Origin: UBA10348 sp002469915
GTDB lineage: Bacteria; Bacteroidota; Rhodothermia; Rhodothermales; UBA10348
Length of the DNA: 64,000 bases
Reading direction: 5' to 3'
Assembly (NCBI GenBank): GCA_029249345.1
Contig: JAQWHM010000019.1
Coordinates: 154,663-218,662, forward strand
In this document: positions 62,333 through 64,000 of the stretch, one piece after another
Numbering within the stretch: position 1 is the first letter of the stretch
Layout of the letters: each line of letters begins with the position of its first letter
Notes under the pieces: model-generated
Database searches by the model: none
What the model was told of the DNA's origin: nothing
What the model saw: only the letters and a program-made list of their open reading frames with translations
Translations under genes and position numbers: made by a program

Positions 62333-63742
62333 TTAGCGGTTTCGGATGACGGCGGCTCCCATACCGGAAGCATATTCTTCAGTTTCAATGACCTTGACGA
62401 TCTCCATGGATTCCATATCAAGAACAACCACGGTACCAATATGGGCATTGTCTCCAAAGTCGTATCGCGCATGATAAACATGGTCTTCCTTGCTATGGCC
62501 ATCAGGCATGGCAAGATTTCTTTGGCTGATATAGACGTATCGGCCATCGGGAGAAGCTGCACTTCCGTGGGGTTGAGCTAAGCCTTCTACTCCCTCAATC
62601 ACCTTAGCAATAGCACGCTTCTCCATATCCAGAATCGTGATGGTATTGGTCCAGTTATTTCCAAAAACGACCCATTTTCCATCTGCCGTATAAATCGGGT
62701 GCCAAGGTGCCCGTAGCACACCGATGGTATCTACTAGGGCGACTCCCTCACTTGATTCAAGATCAAAGACAAACGCATTCGATGTCACTTCCGACGTACC
62801 CACCATGGTTTTACCATCGGGTGAAATCGTAAAGTGAATGAACACATGAGGCCGATCACCTTCCACATCGTCAAACACCAAGTCCCCTGTTTCATCGTGA
62901 TACGTGGCCACTCGATTTTGGGCAAGGCTGGATATGTAGACTTCCGACCCATCATGGTTCGTGAGAAGCGCATGAGGGCGTGGCATGAGAAGCCCGATTT
63001 CTTCCGACTCCATGGTCTCACGATCTATCTGTACGACACTTTCGGGAGGCGAGACAGACATCATTGAACGACCACCGTATAGCCAAGGGCCCACAGGATC
63101 TAGCGCCAAAAGACCTGGGCGCACGGCATCCACCTGCCCCACTAACTCATTGTCGCGCGTGAACTTCAGGATTTTGTTATCCATGATCAGGGAAACATAC
63201 CAGAATGATCCATCTTCTTCTACGGCAATATGGTGCGGCATGCTAAACTCACTAAACCCGAGATCCATCAGGTTGACCATTCTGGCCACTTGATTGGTAT
63301 TCATGTCGATTACCGCGACCATGCCGGCTCCCTGGTTGGCGACATATAAACGGGGATCGTCTGGATTACTGAACGGGATTTCTCCGTCAGATGATGGAGC
63401 GCCGGAGTCTATCCAGTCTCTAAGTACAGCTATTTCCTCTTCGGTCAAGGCAGCCTCTCCCAATTCTCCGGGATGGGAGCCAGCTTCGTACTTAGTTGCT
63501 AATTCAATCACCAGACTGTTGTCAGCGTCGTAAGCAATAATGGCTTCTCCGAAGTCGGAACCCATTACAAGATTCTCCCACGAGTCTAGTCTCAAGCCCC
63601 TGGCGGCTTCTTCTCCTGCATGACAAGAGACACATTTTGCTTGGAAAATGGCATCTACCTCATTCCAGTCAGCTTGGCGCTGGGGCAGCGACCACCCCGC
63701 GAGGATAACACCCACGAAAAGTATTGGTATGAGTCTTTTCAC
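62333..63742 (-). CDS. Haem-c domain plus seven-bladed beta-propeller protein
   Basis: 469 residues from GTG at 63742, chosen because the signal peptide (RLIPILFVGVILAGWSLPQ) begins there; the frame stays open to 63943. An N-terminal cytochrome-c-like domain has one CxxCH (FQAKCVSCHAGEEAARGLRL). A YVTN/NHL-type propeller follows (about 130-465; RLYVANQGAGMVAVIDMNTN, GKWVVFGNNWTNTITILDME, DGRYVYISQRNLAMPDGHS). Such fusions occur in periplasmic redox clusters. It is first in a tightly spaced five-gene run (4-nt gap to the next). The substrate is unknown. Confidence 0.85.
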   Translation of the reverse strand: MKRLIPILFVGVILAGWSLPQRQADWNEVDAIFQAKCVSCHAGEEAARGLRLDSWENLVMGSDFGEAIIAYDADNSLVIELATKYEAGSHPGELGEAALTEEEIAVLRDWIDSGAPSSDGEIPFSNPDDPRLYVANQGAGMVAVIDMNTNQVARMVNLMDLGFSEFSMPHHIAVEEDGSFWYVSLIMDNKILKFTRDNELVGQVDAVRPGLLALDPVGPWLYGGRSMMSVSPPESVVQIDRETMESEEIGLLMPRPHALLTNHDGSEVYISSLAQNRVATYHDETGDLVFDDVEGDRPHVFIHFTISPDGKTMVGTSEVTSNAFVFDLESSEGVALVDTIGVLRAPWHPIYTADGKWVVFGNNWTNTITILDMEKRAIAKVIEGVEGLAQPHGSAASPDGRYVYISQRNLAMPDGHSKEDHVYHARYDFGDNAHIGTVVVLDMESMEIVKVIETEEYASGMGAAVIRNR

Positions 63743-64000
63743 GTTTAAGTCAGTTTTTAGGTCTAGAATGATGGGATGCTGCACGGAAGGACGTATACGC
63801 CAAACCTGATTCTGGTTTCCCTTTATCTGGTACGTCGCCAATTTTGGGCCGCATTCAACGGAATGGACCTTGTGTTTTGATTCTTTGAGAAAGGTTTTGC
63901 TTCTTTGAGAAAGGCTGTGTGCTGAATTAGGGTTTAAAATCAATACAAGACATGATTAAACGCACTTTTGAGCTATTGATTGCTTTTTTTGAGATCATGA
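63743..64000. other. Region upstream of the redox cluster, with a short direct repeat
   Basis: This 258-base stretch should hold the cluster promoter, but no clear TTG/TAnnTTTG pair was found on the minus strand. TTCTTTGAGAAAGG occurs at 63881-63894 and again at 63901-63914, a period of exactly 20 bases. No gene is evident. Confidence 0.6.

Noticed and set aside
1..64000. CRISPR arrays, insertion sequences, prophage or integron elements
   Set aside because: No regularly spaced repeats, transposase, integrase or phage genes were seen; the only direct repeats are short two-copy tandems.

Overview
The window looks like chromosomal DNA of a marine member of the Rhodothermota/Balneolota branch of the Bacteroidota-FCB group. 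The evidence is of four kinds: several secreted proteins end in type IX secretion (T9SS) sorting domains with the YPNPFNPST-type start; TonB-dependent receptors and PorV- and DUF5916-type proteins are common; the partial PEP carboxylase has a Bacteroidota-style N-terminus; and a perfect Bacteroidota promoter (TTG, 20 nt, TAnnTTTG) lies before the tRNA-Thr. The genus cannot be told from the sequence alone. No insertion sequence, prophage or CRISPR array was seen.

Layout. Positions 1-1130 hold the start of a PEP carboxylase gene and the tmRNA gene. Positions 1248-21909 are the most striking block: a divergent GlpR/DeoR regulator, then eleven genes on the plus strand with no gap above 37 nt. The first six encode a TonB-dependent receptor, a large T9SS cargo protein, a PorV-like barrel, two further T9SS cargo proteins and a PpiC/SurA-like lipoprotein. 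The last five are glycerol kinase, glycerol-3-phosphate dehydrogenase, a glycerophosphodiesterase lipoprotein, GlpF and GlpT. I read it as one glycerol/glycerophosphodiester acquisition operon joining surface capture, outer-membrane import, periplasmic cleavage, inner-membrane transport and catabolism. The substrate is inferred.

Positions 21940-33069 hold a second TonB receptor, two fasciclin genes flanking folE and a LytS/LytTR pair, a SulP transporter with a terminator-like leader, and a DUF5916 outer-membrane protein. Positions 33098-41511 hold an OmpA lipoprotein, a flippase, aroQ, an HmuY/HmuR-type haem-uptake pair divergent from a MerR-like regulator, and mnmA. Positions 41603-51329 hold a 7TM histidine kinase with a degenerate N-box, a DAHP synthase/DUF1611/dipeptide epimerase operon, a ribosome hibernation factor, an M32 carboxypeptidase, a universal stress protein and tRNA-Thr.

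Positions 51468-53013 are a decay zone: a broken acyltransferase-aminotransferase fusion gene abuts the tail of a luciferase-like oxidoreductase gene, and both lack their N-termini. Then come a giant T9SS beta-propeller protein, a small lipoprotein and a proline iminopeptidase. The last 5.4 kb (58345-63742) is a minus-strand redox cluster: a haem-c/beta-propeller protein, a cupredoxin-like protein, two MauG/cytochrome c peroxidase-type proteins and a porin pseudogene.

A signal not explained by any gene family runs through the window: at least five perfect inverted repeats with 11-12 bp arms and loops of 0-7 nt lie inside protein-coding genes (12316, 15049, 21994, 35152, 49822), with a sixth, wider-spaced one at 30843. 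That is far more than base composition predicts.
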